A DNA stretch of 7,148 nt from Candidatus Albibeggiatoa sp. nov. BB20 (GTDB lineage Bacteria; Pseudomonadota; Gammaproteobacteria; Beggiatoales; Beggiatoaceae): NCBI GenBank assembly GCA_016744725.1, contig JADGDW010000195.1, positions 1 through 7,148 of the forward strand, written 5' to 3'. Positions 1 through 6,132 of the stretch are shown one piece after another. How positions within the stretch are numbered: position 1 is the stretch's first letter; each line of letters starts with the position of its first letter. Below the pieces are notes generated by a model. That model worked only from the letters and a program-made list of their open reading frames with translations. It ran no database searches and was not told where the DNA came from. The position numbers and the translations under genes are program-made.

Positions 1-49
1 CTCTCTATATAACTGTTTAAATTAATTTTATTCAATAGAACCAGAGTAT

Positions 50-355
50 TTATTTTGAAAATAGAATTTCATGTTTTTTAAGTATATTGCGATGAAATGT
101 TTCTGGTAACATAAACCAATCAAAAACTTGCACCAAAATTGGAATATTCGATTCTCGTAATGCTTCAACAAAGTGGCTAAATTCTTCTGTATCAATTGCT
201 TGTAAGTTTACACCACGTATGACCAAATCTAAATCGCTGCTCTCGTGTGCATCACCATTAACCCGACTACCATACGCCCAAATTTCAAGTGAGGAAGAAA
301 ATGAAGCCTCAGCTAATGCAATAATAGCTAATCTGTCTTTTTCTCTAAGAAGCAT
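50..355 (-). CDS. MNT-type nucleotidyltransferase, probable antitoxin of a HEPN/MNT pair
   Basis: This 101-residue protein is a minimal nucleotidyltransferase of the Pol-beta superfamily, the HI0073/MntA type. The sequence shows the defining GSx10DxD signature: Gly29-Ser30, then Asp41 and Asp43 in SDLDL, which bind the metal and nucleotide. A V-Q-V-F-D-W strand at 75-80 is where a third carboxylate is expected. Relatives often read V-D-x-x-D-W there, so Gln76 is unusual and Asp79 is the nearest acid. In characterised HEPN/MNT systems the antitoxin transfers AMP to a tyrosine of the HEPN toxin and silences it; that role is inferred here. The gene starts inside the 3' end of the HEPN gene (11-base overlap). 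Only a weak AAGGAA lies about 12 bases before its ATG, so translation is probably coupled. The length is normal for the family and nothing looks truncated. Confidence 0.87.
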   Translation of the reverse strand: MLLREKDRLAIIALAEASFSSSLEIWAYGSRVNGDAHESSDLDLVIRGVNLQAIDTEEFSHFVEALRESNIPILVQVFDWFMLPETFHRNILKKHEILFSK

Positions 356-770
356 CGTGTTTTTGTATTCCTTGCACTAAATGTTCAGCATCAATAATAA
401 ATTGAGGTAATATTTTAAGTGTCGTTGTTGCAAATGCTTTTCCATAGTCATGGCTGGTTGAGTTGCGCATATCACGGTATGTTAACCATCTTTCAGACTC
501 TTCCATGCTAATAATATCGTGTTTGGCTGCATGTCGAAAAATATCTTTAAAATACAAGCGGTCTACTGCTCTTGGGCTATGAAAATATAATTTCAGGCAT
601 TTTTTGAGTAAATTTGCAGATTGTTCTAAAATAATCTCAAATTCTTTAATACAAGCTGAACGATATAAATCATATTCAAGCTCTTGTTCATTTGTTGTGT
701 TTAAACGTTCTAAACCCTTTTGCAATGTGAGAATACAACGTTCAATAAATGCAGTTTCTATATTGTGCAT
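345..770 (-). CDS. HEPN-domain protein (HI0074-like), probable RNase toxin paired with the MNT protein
   Basis: This 141-residue, helix-rich protein resembles the 'nucleotidyltransferase substrate-binding' HEPN family (HI0074 type). It carries a clean RX4HXY motif near the C-terminus: Arg102, His107, Asp108 and Tyr109 within RDMRNSTSHDYG. In HEPN toxins the Arg and His form the RNase active site of a dimer, and the Tyr is the residue AMPylated by the partner MNT. An FEIILEQSANLLKK helix at 44-57 matches the family's core helix. The toxin is encoded first, and the antitoxin start overlaps its stop. The gene follows uvrD on the same strand after 31 bases, suggesting co-transcription or a promoter inside the uvrD end. 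No convincing Shine-Dalgarno sequence precedes the ATG. Toxicity is inferred from the family. A non-toxic substrate-binding role, the older reading of HI0074, remains possible. Confidence 0.87.
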   Translation of the reverse strand: MHNIETAFIERCILTLQKGLERLNTTNEQELEYDLYRSACIKEFEIILEQSANLLKKCLKLYFHSPRAVDRLYFKDIFRHAAKHDIISMEESERWLTYRDMRNSTSHDYGKAFATTTLKILPQFIIDAEHLVQGIQKHDAS

Positions 771-801
771 TATTATAAGCCCATAATTTAGTGATTATTT
801 T

Positions 802-2922
802 CTAACATAACTCTAAGCCAGAAAGAGACACCATCAACCACTTTTCACCTTCTTTTTCAAAATTCACTAAAATCCGTGCAAAATCACCACTTCCCTCAAC
901 CTCAGTCACAATACCTGAACCAAAACTAGGATGTTTCACCCGATTCCCCATTTCAAAATGCTGACTTTCAACCTGATTAAACGTCGATTTCATCCGTATT
1001 TCTTGGGTCAATTCGGCAGGAATTTCATGAATAAAACGTGAAGGCCGAGTAAAATCACGTAAACCGCGCGTCATTCGAGTTTCACTATGACACAAATACA
1101 ATTCCTGTTTTGCCCGTGTTATGCCGACGTAGCATAAACGCCGTTCTTCATCAAGATTGTCTTCCTTAATCGCATTTTCATGTGGAAACAAGCCTTCTTC
1201 CAAACCACATAAAAATACTTGTTCGAATTCCAAACCTTTGGCTAAATGCAAGGTCATCATTTGCACGCAATCTTCATAATCACTGGCTTGCATATCACCT
1301 GATTCCAATGTTGCTTGGGCTAAAAACGCGGATAAGGGATCATTACCATCTTTGGCCGATGCTTCAAACTCTTTGGCGGCGGTGACTAATTCTTCTAAAT
1401 TTTCAATACGGCGTTGGGCTTCTTCTTTCGCGGCTTTTTTGTAGCCTTCGATTAAGCCACTGTGTTCATTAATATGTAAAACTTGTTCATTTAATTTAAA
1501 TTCTTGAATTGTGTGTTCTAAATCTAAAATTAACTCTAAAAATACAGTTAATGACTTGGTCGCACGATTATTGAGTTGATCTTGTTTAATCAATTCATGT
1601 GCCGCTTCCCACAAGGAAATACCTTGCTGACGGGCAAATCCACGCATCATTTCCACCGTTTTATCGCCAATGCCTCGTTTGGGTGTGTTGATAATTCGTT
1701 CAAATGCACTGTCATCATTTTTGTGTAAAATCAAACGTAAATAAGCAAGAACATCTTTAATTTCAGAACGCTCATAAAATCGTAAGCCGCCATAAATTCG
1801 ATAGGGTATGCCTTTCTTAATCATTGTCCCTTCAAATACTCGGGACTGTGCTGAAGTACGATATAAAATAGCGGTTTCTTTTAAATGACCTTGAGATTGT
1901 TGAATCTGAGTCGCAACAAAATCAGCTTCATCGACTTCGTTATAAGCAGTATAAATATAAATCGGTTCGCCTGCTTTGCCATCTGTCCATAAATTCTTGC
2001 CCAAACGTGCAGGATTATTATCAATCAATGCGTTAGCTGCAGCCAATACCATGCCTGTTGAACGATAATTTTGCTCTAAACGAATGGTTTGCGTATTTGC
2101 ATAATTATCCGCAAATTTTTGAATATGTTCAATTTTCGCACCACGCCAACCGTAAATGGATTGGTCATCGTCACCGACTGCAAATAACAATGATTTCACA
2201 CCTGCGAGCAATTGTAACCATGCGTATTGAATCGTATTAGTATCTTGAAATTCGTCAACTAAAATGTGTTGAAACCGTTGTTGATACTGAAATAATAAGT
2301 TTTCATTGTCTCGGAATAGTTCATAACTACGCAGCAATAGTTCTGCAAAATCCACCACGCCCATCCGCTGGCAATCGGCTTCATAAGCGACATAAACTTG
2401 AATCATTTGTTTCAGCCACATTTCATACTCCTCGGCAATAATATCTTTCGCACGCAAACCTTGTTCTTTTCGATGATTGATAAAGTGCCGAATTTCTTTA
2501 GGAATCCAAACCTTTTCATCAAGATTCATACTACGTACCAGCCGTTTTATCACTCGCAATTGGTCATCACTATCAAGGATTTGAAAACTTTGCGGCAAAT
2601 TGGCTTCTTGATAGTGGGTGCGTAATAAACGATGGGCTGTGCCGTGGAATGTACCGACCCAAAGACCTTGCATTGAGCCTTTGATTAGGCTTTGAATCCG
2701 TTGCTGCATTTCTCGGGCGGCTTTATTGGTAAACGTCACTGCTAAAATATTATGCGGACGGCTTTGATTGGTCGCGATTAAAAAGGCAATTCGATGCACC
2801 AAAACTCGAGTTTTACCTGTGCCCGCCCCTGCAATCACCAATATTGGTTTTAATTCCGCCGCCACGGCTTCCCGCTGTGGTTTATTCAATGGGGTTAAAA
2901 TATCTGAAATGAGGTCGTCCAT
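802..2922 (-). CDS. uvrD: DNA helicase II, UvrD (SF1A 3'-5' helicase)
   Basis: UvrD is an ATP-dependent 3'-5' helicase. It removes the excised strand in nucleotide excision repair, unwinds DNA in MutHLS mismatch repair and strips RecA filaments. At 706 residues it is close to the 720 of E. coli UvrD and resembles it throughout. Motifs appear in order: a Q-motif region (LNKPQREAV, 12-20), Walker A AGAGTGKT (31-38), Ia (VTFTNKAA, 62-69), Ib (GTFHG, 90-94), Walker B DEFQD (223-227), III (GDDDQSIYGWRGA, 250-262), IV (EQNYRST, 283-289), V (TLHLAKGLEF, 557-566) and VI (ERRLCYVGITRAK, 593-605). Residues 658-706 form the C-terminal Tudor-like domain that binds RNA polymerase in UvrD/PcrA. Motif V has Leu560 where E. 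coli has Ser. The start places the Q-motif as in E. coli; the Shine-Dalgarno sequence is weak (AGTAGAA). No LexA-type box was found upstream. Confidence 0.98.
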   Translation of the reverse strand: MDDLISDILTPLNKPQREAVAAELKPILVIAGAGTGKTRVLVHRIAFLIATNQSRPHNILAVTFTNKAAREMQQRIQSLIKGSMQGLWVGTFHGTAHRLLRTHYQEANLPQSFQILDSDDQLRVIKRLVRSMNLDEKVWIPKEIRHFINHRKEQGLRAKDIIAEEYEMWLKQMIQVYVAYEADCQRMGVVDFAELLLRSYELFRDNENLLFQYQQRFQHILVDEFQDTNTIQYAWLQLLAGVKSLLFAVGDDDQSIYGWRGAKIEHIQKFADNYANTQTIRLEQNYRSTGMVLAAANALIDNNPARLGKNLWTDGKAGEPIYIYTAYNEVDEADFVATQIQQSQGHLKETAILYRTSAQSRVFEGTMIKKGIPYRIYGGLRFYERSEIKDVLAYLRLILHKNDDSAFERIINTPKRGIGDKTVEMMRGFARQQGISLWEAAHELIKQDQLNNRATKSLTVFLELILDLEHTIQEFKLNEQVLHINEHSGLIEGYKKAAKEEAQRRIENLEELVTAAKEFEASAKDGNDPLSAFLAQATLESGDMQASDYEDCVQMMTLHLAKGLEFEQVFLCGLEEGLFPHENAIKEDNLDEERRLCYVGITRAKQELYLCHSETRMTRGLRDFTRPSRFIHEIPAELTQEIRMKSTFNQVESQHFEMGNRVKHPSFGSGIVTEVEGSGDFARILVNFEKEGEKWLMVSLSGLELC

Positions 2923-2958
2923 TTTTCTACTTATGCACAGGTGAAAGGCTTGATAATA

Positions 2959-2978
2959 TTGGATTTTGTTGGATTTTG
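2959..2978. repeat. Perfect 10-bp tandem repeat (TTGGATTTTG x2) upstream of uvrD
   Basis: Two back-to-back exact copies of TTGGATTTTG lie 36 bases upstream of the uvrD start codon, reading as CAAAATCCAA twice on the uvrD coding strand. Their place in the leader or promoter of uvrD makes a binding site for a regulator possible. Chance duplication or polymerase slippage in AT-rich DNA is equally compatible. No known operator was recognised. Confidence 0.6.
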
Positions 2979-3001
2979 ATACTAAGTAAAACAGTATACT
3001 A

Positions 3002-3016
3002 AAAATAGATTATAAA
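3002..3016 (+). repeat. 15-bp direct repeat, upstream copy (AAAATAGATTATAAA)
   Basis: This is an exact copy of the 15-mer found at 3156-3170, with 154 bases between the two starts. It sits in the middle of the divergent region, 79 bases upstream of uvrD and 156 bases before the DUF262 start. A perfect 15-base match within 249 bases is more than expected by chance even in AT-rich DNA. A shared operator is one reading; a duplicated start-codon context is another. Confidence 0.6.
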
Positions 3017-3101
3017 GTCTTGATAAAGTATATCTTTCATACAAACACCCTAAAATATACAACCAAGAAATGAAATAGCTTGTTTAGATTAAAAAAACAA
3101 A

Positions 3102-3131
3102 TTTACGCTTGCAAAACAAGTTAAATAATAT
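3102..3131 (+). promoter_or_regulatory. Weak candidate sigma70-type promoter for the DUF262 gene
   Basis: TTTACG (3102-3107) and TAATAT (3126-3131) are separated by 18 bases, and each matches four of six consensus positions. The predicted transcription start would be about 35 bases before the ATG at 3172. A short inverted repeat, CTTGTTT (3079-3085) and AAACAAG (3114-3120), overlaps the -35 side. The region is so AT-rich that chance matches are likely. Confidence 0.25.
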
Positions 3132-3155
3132 TAATGTTTTAAATTCTTAAGTTGG

Positions 3156-3170
3156 AAAATAGATTATAAA
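3156..3170 (+). repeat. 15-bp direct repeat, downstream copy at the DUF262 start codon
   Basis: This second exact copy of AAAATAGATTATAAA ends one base before the ATG at 3172. It therefore occupies the place where a ribosome binding site would normally be, and no good Shine-Dalgarno sequence is present; the nearest is GGA at 3154-3156. A protein or RNA binding here could control translation or transcription of the nuclease gene. That is inference from position only. Confidence 0.6.
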
Positions 3171-3171
3171 A

Positions 3172-5163
3172 ATGAAAGTAGAAGAAAAAGATATTGCATC
3201 AATCATTGAAGGCAGAAGGCAGTACATTATTCCTTTATTTCAACGTGCTTATGTTTGGAAAAAAGAACATTGCGAAGCTCTGTGGAGTGATATTAGAGAA
3301 GCGTATGATAACAATGAATCTCATTTTTTTGGAGCTTTTGTTGTTACACCAATTGAAGCAGATGACGGTGTTAAAAAATTCCTTTTAATTGATGGACAGC
3401 AACGGTTGACAACAATTCTCCTTCTATTGTCCGTCATTCGTAATTTGGCAAAGAGCAATGAGAATGTTCATAAACTAGTAGAAGAAATTGAGTTGTATTA
3501 TTTGTTTAATGGTTCTCAAGATAGTATAGAATCTACTTATAAAGTTTTACCTTCTCAACTGAATAAAAATCGTGCTAGTTTCCAAAGTATAATGCACAAT
3601 AACTTGGATAATACAGCCAAAAATCAAATTACAGAGGCATTTTTCTTTTTCGACAAAATATTAAAAAAAGAGAACCAGCTAGATTTACGACTTTTGAAGC
3701 GTGTTATTATAAATAAGCTAAAACTTGTTTATATTGAATTATCAACCGATGATGATCCTTATAGAATTTTTGAGAGTTTAAACGCAACAGGCGCATCTTT
3801 AACTGATGCAGATTTAGTCCGAAATTACTTTTTTATGCGGTTAAGCTTATCTGAGCAAAATACTGCCTACAATGAGTATTGGAATCCAATTCAAACAAAC
3901 TTAGGTACTGGTATTGGTGATTTCTTTCGCCATTTTCTTATGAAAGACAGTGTTGTAGTCAAGCTTAAAGATGTCTACCGCACGCTTAAAGGAAATGTTG
4001 ATAGTCTTAAAACGTCCGATGAAGTGTTAAATTATTTAAAACAACTTTCTCAATTTTCTACTTACTACGTTAAATTTCTGAATCCTAAAAAAGAAAAAAA
4101 TAGTGCCATCTATGACAGACTCTTTCGTATTGAACGACTTAGTGTGACTGTAACTTATCCTTTTTTATTAAATGTTTATTATGCTTATGATGAAAAGCGA
4201 ATTACTCTGGATGAGTTTTTAGAAATTGTTGATATTCTTGAGAATTTCCTTGTAAGACGTTTGATTTGCGATATACCTACACACGGTCTTAATCGTATAT
4301 TTCCCCACCTTTATGACAAAGCCAAACGCCACCCAAATTTAGTTCAAGGAATAAAAACAGAACTATTGCCTCGACAATATCCAAATGATGCAGAATTCGC
4401 TAAGAACTTTATGACTATCAATATTTACAAAAAGGGAGCTGAATCTATTCGCCGCACCAAATTTATTTTGAGTTGTTTGGAATATTTTGAAAATAAGGAA
4501 CCTGTGAGTTTAGATAATTCAAATATTTCTATCGAGCATATTATGCCGCAAACATTATCCAGCAAATGGAAAGATTATCTAGGAAATAATACTTCAAAGA
4601 TTCATCAAAAATGGTGTGATACTTTAGGAAATTTAACACTGACAGCTTCTAATGGCGAATTAGGTCAGAAGCCATTCCAAGCTAAAAAGAAAATATTGGA
4701 AGCTAGTAATCTCCAGTTAAATCGCTATTTTATCCATATTGCCTTTTGGCAAGAAGAAGATATTCAGCGGAGAGCTGAGATTTTAAAAGATACGGCTTTA
4801 AGAATATGGCCTTATTTTGGTGATGAACAAAGTTCAGTGATCTCAGATGTAACAGGTATGAAACCCCAAGATTTAACAATCCAAGGTAAAAAATATACTC
4901 CTTCATCATGGCGAGATGTAATGGAATTAACACTTGAGGCTATTATTGATATTGTAGATGTTCAAACCTTCGAGCAAGTTATTGTAGATTTCCCTAACTA
5001 TGTTGACTGGGAAAACAACAGATTTCGTAGTTCAAGGCAATTATCCAATAATGCCTATATCGAGACTAATTTATCTGCTAATGATATTTATGATTTTTGT
5101 CGGAAAGTGATAGATATTACGGGATTGTTGGAAAATCAAGATTGGATTATTGAAGTACATTAA
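3172..5163 (+). CDS. DUF262-DUF1524 protein, probable GmrSD-like type IV restriction nuclease
   Basis: This 663-residue protein has the two-domain layout of GmrSD-type nucleases. The N-terminal DUF262 region (ParB/sulfiredoxin-like NTPase in relatives) shows IPLFQRAYVW at 20-29, FFGAFVV at 52-58, the hallmark DGQQR at 74-78, and FESLNATGASLTDADLVRN at 200-218. The DUF1524 HNH-type nuclease region shows IEHIMPQ at 454-460 with His456 as the likely catalytic histidine, then LGNLTL at 485-490 and Asn494. Relatives (GmrSD, BrxU, SspE) cut phage DNA carrying modified bases or recognise phosphorothioated self DNA. The target of this protein cannot be read from the sequence. Residues from about 555 to 663, including KKYTPSSWRDV at 573-583, form a C-terminal region I do not recognise. 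The gene stands alone: no methylase, dnd/ssp or BREX partner lies beside it. It looks more AT-rich than cysG, which would fit horizontal gain. The start is supported by the usual short distance to the IPxxQR motif. Confidence 0.88.
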   Translation: MKVEEKDIASIIEGRRQYIIPLFQRAYVWKKEHCEALWSDIREAYDNNESHFFGAFVVTPIEADDGVKKFLLIDGQQRLTTILLLLSVIRNLAKSNENVHKLVEEIELYYLFNGSQDSIESTYKVLPSQLNKNRASFQSIMHNNLDNTAKNQITEAFFFFDKILKKENQLDLRLLKRVIINKLKLVYIELSTDDDPYRIFESLNATGASLTDADLVRNYFFMRLSLSEQNTAYNEYWNPIQTNLGTGIGDFFRHFLMKDSVVVKLKDVYRTLKGNVDSLKTSDEVLNYLKQLSQFSTYYVKFLNPKKEKNSAIYDRLFRIERLSVTVTYPFLLNVYYAYDEKRITLDEFLEIVDILENFLVRRLICDIPTHGLNRIFPHLYDKAKRHPNLVQGIKTELLPRQYPNDAEFAKNFMTINIYKKGAESIRRTKFILSCLEYFENKEPVSLDNSNISIEHIMPQTLSSKWKDYLGNNTSKIHQKWCDTLGNLTLTASNGELGQKPFQAKKKILEASNLQLNRYFIHIAFWQEEDIQRRAEILKDTALRIWPYFGDEQSSVISDVTGMKPQDLTIQGKKYTPSSWRDVMELTLEAIIDIVDVQTFEQVIVDFPNYVDWENNRFRSSRQLSNNAYIETNLSANDIYDFCRKVIDITGLLENQDWIIEVH

Positions 5164-5183
5164 CCTCACAGTCAAATTTAACC

Positions 5184-5218
5184 TAGTGGGTAAAGTACGC
5201 TGAGTACCATACCCACTA
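5184..5218. terminator. Hairpin between convergent genes, probable bidirectional terminator
   Basis: TAGTGGGTA (5184-5192) pairs perfectly with TACCCACTA (5210-5218). After a 2x2 internal loop, GTAC (5195-5198) pairs with GTAC (5204-5207) around a 5-base loop, GCTGA. The hairpin lies 20 bases after the DUF262 stop and 11 bases after the dsrE2 stop, exactly where both converging transcripts should end. There is no clear U-tract on either strand, so it may stop transcription imperfectly or mainly protect mRNA 3' ends. Confidence 0.6.
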
Positions 5219-5229
5219 AAATGGCGAAA

Positions 5230-5697
5230 TTAGATATATAAACAAATATCTGCATCACCCGCAAATTCAAAAAATACTGCCGCACCTGCGTACTCAACAT
5301 CACTCACGAAGTCTTTAGTATCAAACTCAAATAAATCGACTGTCATTTGGCAGGCAATCATTTTTACTTCAGCTTCAACACATAATTCACGCAATTCTTC
5401 AAGACTCGCCACACCTTTTGATTTCATTTTCTTTTTCATCATGGTAGTCATGAAACTCTGCATCCCAGGTAATGCTTGCATCATAACAGGAACTGGCATA
5501 GGCATAGGCATTGCAGGGTTGCCCAAAGAACTTACCTTTAAATTCAAATCTCTACGTAATAATTGTAAACCATAAAACGTAAAGAAAATTTGCACTTCAT
5601 AACCTAATGCAGCAGCAGTAGACGCTAAAATAAAAGGCGGATAAGCCCAATCTAACGTGCCTTTAGTAGCGATAATTGCAAGTTTTTTTGGTTCCAT
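5230..5697 (-). CDS. dsrE2: DsrE2-like sulfur-carrier protein (DsrE/DsrF family)
   Basis: This 155-residue protein belongs to the DsrE/DsrF/YchN superfamily, in the DsrE2 group found next to tusA and often a rhodanese gene in sulfur oxidisers. The opening LAIIATKGTLDWAYPPFILASTAA region (6-29), FFTFYGL (38-44), a Met/Pro-rich linker MPMPMPVP (63-70), MMKKKM (86-91) and the ACQMT motif with Cys116 (115-119) are all family-typical. Cys116 is the likely persulfide-bearing residue; Cys106 and Cys152 are also present. Family members pass sulfane sulfur between TusA and other carriers, but the exact donor and acceptor of DsrE2 are not settled. The gene follows tusA by 27 bases with its own strong Shine-Dalgarno sequence, so the two form an operon. 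The Met/Pro linker is moderately hydrophobic, but no certain membrane helix or signal peptide is seen. Confidence 0.88.
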   Translation of the reverse strand: MEPKKLAIIATKGTLDWAYPPFILASTAAALGYEVQIFFTFYGLQLLRRDLNLKVSSLGNPAMPMPMPVPVMMQALPGMQSFMTTMMKKKMKSKGVASLEELRELCVEAEVKMIACQMTVDLFEFDTKDFVSDVEYAGAAVFFEFAGDADICLYI

Positions 5698-5703
5698 CGG
5701 GAG

Positions 5704-5710
5704 CTCCTCC
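5704..5710 (-). promoter_or_regulatory. Strong ribosome binding site of dsrE2
   Basis: On the minus strand GGAGGAG lies six bases before the dsrE2 ATG, almost a full anti-Shine-Dalgarno match. It fixes the start and implies efficient independent translation within the tusA-dsrE2 transcript. Confidence 0.85.
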
Positions 5711-5724
5711 AGAGTGGACTGAGG

Positions 5725-5955
5725 TTAAGACTTTTTGATTAAGAACGTGTATTTACCACCTTCTTCACCAGAAGCAAGTAATTCATTACCTGTTTGTTTA
5801 GCAAAAGCTTCAAAATCTTTCACTGAACCAGGATCAGTCGCAATAATGCGTAAAATTTGACCCGCATCCAACTGACCCAAAGCTTTCTTAGCACGCAAAA
5901 TAGGTAATGGGCAGTTTAAGCCTGAAGCATCTAATTCTTGATCAAAATCAGCCAT
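5725..5955 (-). CDS. tusA: TusA-family sulfur-carrier protein
   Basis: This 76-residue cytoplasmic protein has the canonical TusA/SirA signature LDASGLNCPLPILRAKKAL at 8-26. Cys15 in the CPxP motif carries the persulfide. TusA proteins take sulfane sulfur from cysteine desulfurase or rhodanese. They hand it either to tRNA thiolation (TusBCD-TusE-MnmA) or, in sulfur oxidisers, to DsrEFH/DsrC or the sHdr pathway. The partnership with dsrE2 27 bases downstream points to the sulfur-oxidation branch rather than only tRNA modification; this is inference from gene context. Length is normal (about 75-81 residues). The start is set by AGGAGA five bases before the ATG. No rhodanese gene lies in the immediate upstream position seen in some rhd-tusA-dsrE2 clusters. 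Confidence 0.93.
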   Translation of the reverse strand: MADFDQELDASGLNCPLPILRAKKALGQLDAGQILRIIATDPGSVKDFEAFAKQTGNELLASGEEGGKYTFLIKKS

Positions 5956-5960
5956 GACAT

Positions 5961-5966
5961 TCTCCT
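5961..5966 (-). promoter_or_regulatory. Ribosome binding site of tusA
   Basis: Minus-strand AGGAGA lies five bases before the tusA ATG. It is clear-cut, unlike the weak or absent Shine-Dalgarno sequences before uvrD, the HEPN gene, the DUF262 gene and cysG, suggesting tusA is made at higher levels. Confidence 0.85.
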
Positions 5967-6019
5967 TTCATGAATCTACAATAGTGGTTTAGATATGAAA
6001 ATTGGCTACTAAATATAAC

Positions 6020-6048
6020 TTTAGAAAACCATTTTATTCTTATATACT
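6020..6048 (+). promoter_or_regulatory. Candidate sigma70 promoter for cysG
   Basis: TTTAGA (6020-6025) and TATACT (6043-6048) are separated by an ideal 17 bases. The -10 matches five of six consensus positions and the -35 four of six. Transcription would start near 6055, leaving a leader of about 78 bases before the cysG ATG. The 177-base gap between tusA and cysG must also hold the divergent tusA promoter, for which I saw no comparable match. Confidence 0.4.
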
Positions 6049-6132
6049 AATTTAACAAATTACGCAAGTGTATGATGCAACGCACAAAAACACTGCTTTC
6101 TCTAAAACAATAAACTAAAACGTTGAACAATT

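Noticed and set aside
1..49. Possible terminator after the MNT gene
   Set aside because: Only short AT palindromes are present; no stable GC stem or paired U-tract is visible before the window edge.
604..786. Plus-strand 60-codon frame opposite the HEPN gene
   Set aside because: It is antisense to a clear domain protein and has no recognisable sequence features.
771..804. TATAAT-like element just before the HEPN start as its own promoter
   Set aside because: It abuts the ATG, so transcription would start at or after the start codon, and no -35 element is found.
1182..2625. Plus-strand open frames of 60-75 codons opposite uvrD (for example 1182-1385, 2058-2240, 2398-2625)
   Set aside because: They lie wholly antisense to a well-conserved gene, match no family I know and have no convincing ribosome binding site.
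802..2922. UvrD as the helicase of a Gabija-like defence system
   Set aside because: No GajA-type OLD nuclease is adjacent. The protein matches housekeeping UvrD over its full length, including the C-terminal Tudor-like domain.
2979..3000. LexA-like operator near uvrD (ACAGTA half-site, AGTATACT palindrome at 2993-3000)
   Set aside because: The matching CTGT half-site is absent at the required 8-base spacing.
3079..3120. CTTGTTT / AAACAAG inverted repeat as a riboswitch or strong operator
   Set aside because: The arms are only 7 bp, AT-rich and widely spaced; this is within chance for such DNA.
4730..4933. Minus-strand 67-codon frame inside the DUF262 gene
   Set aside because: It is a shadow of the long plus-strand coding frame; its Leu/Tyr-rich content follows from AT-rich codons opposite.
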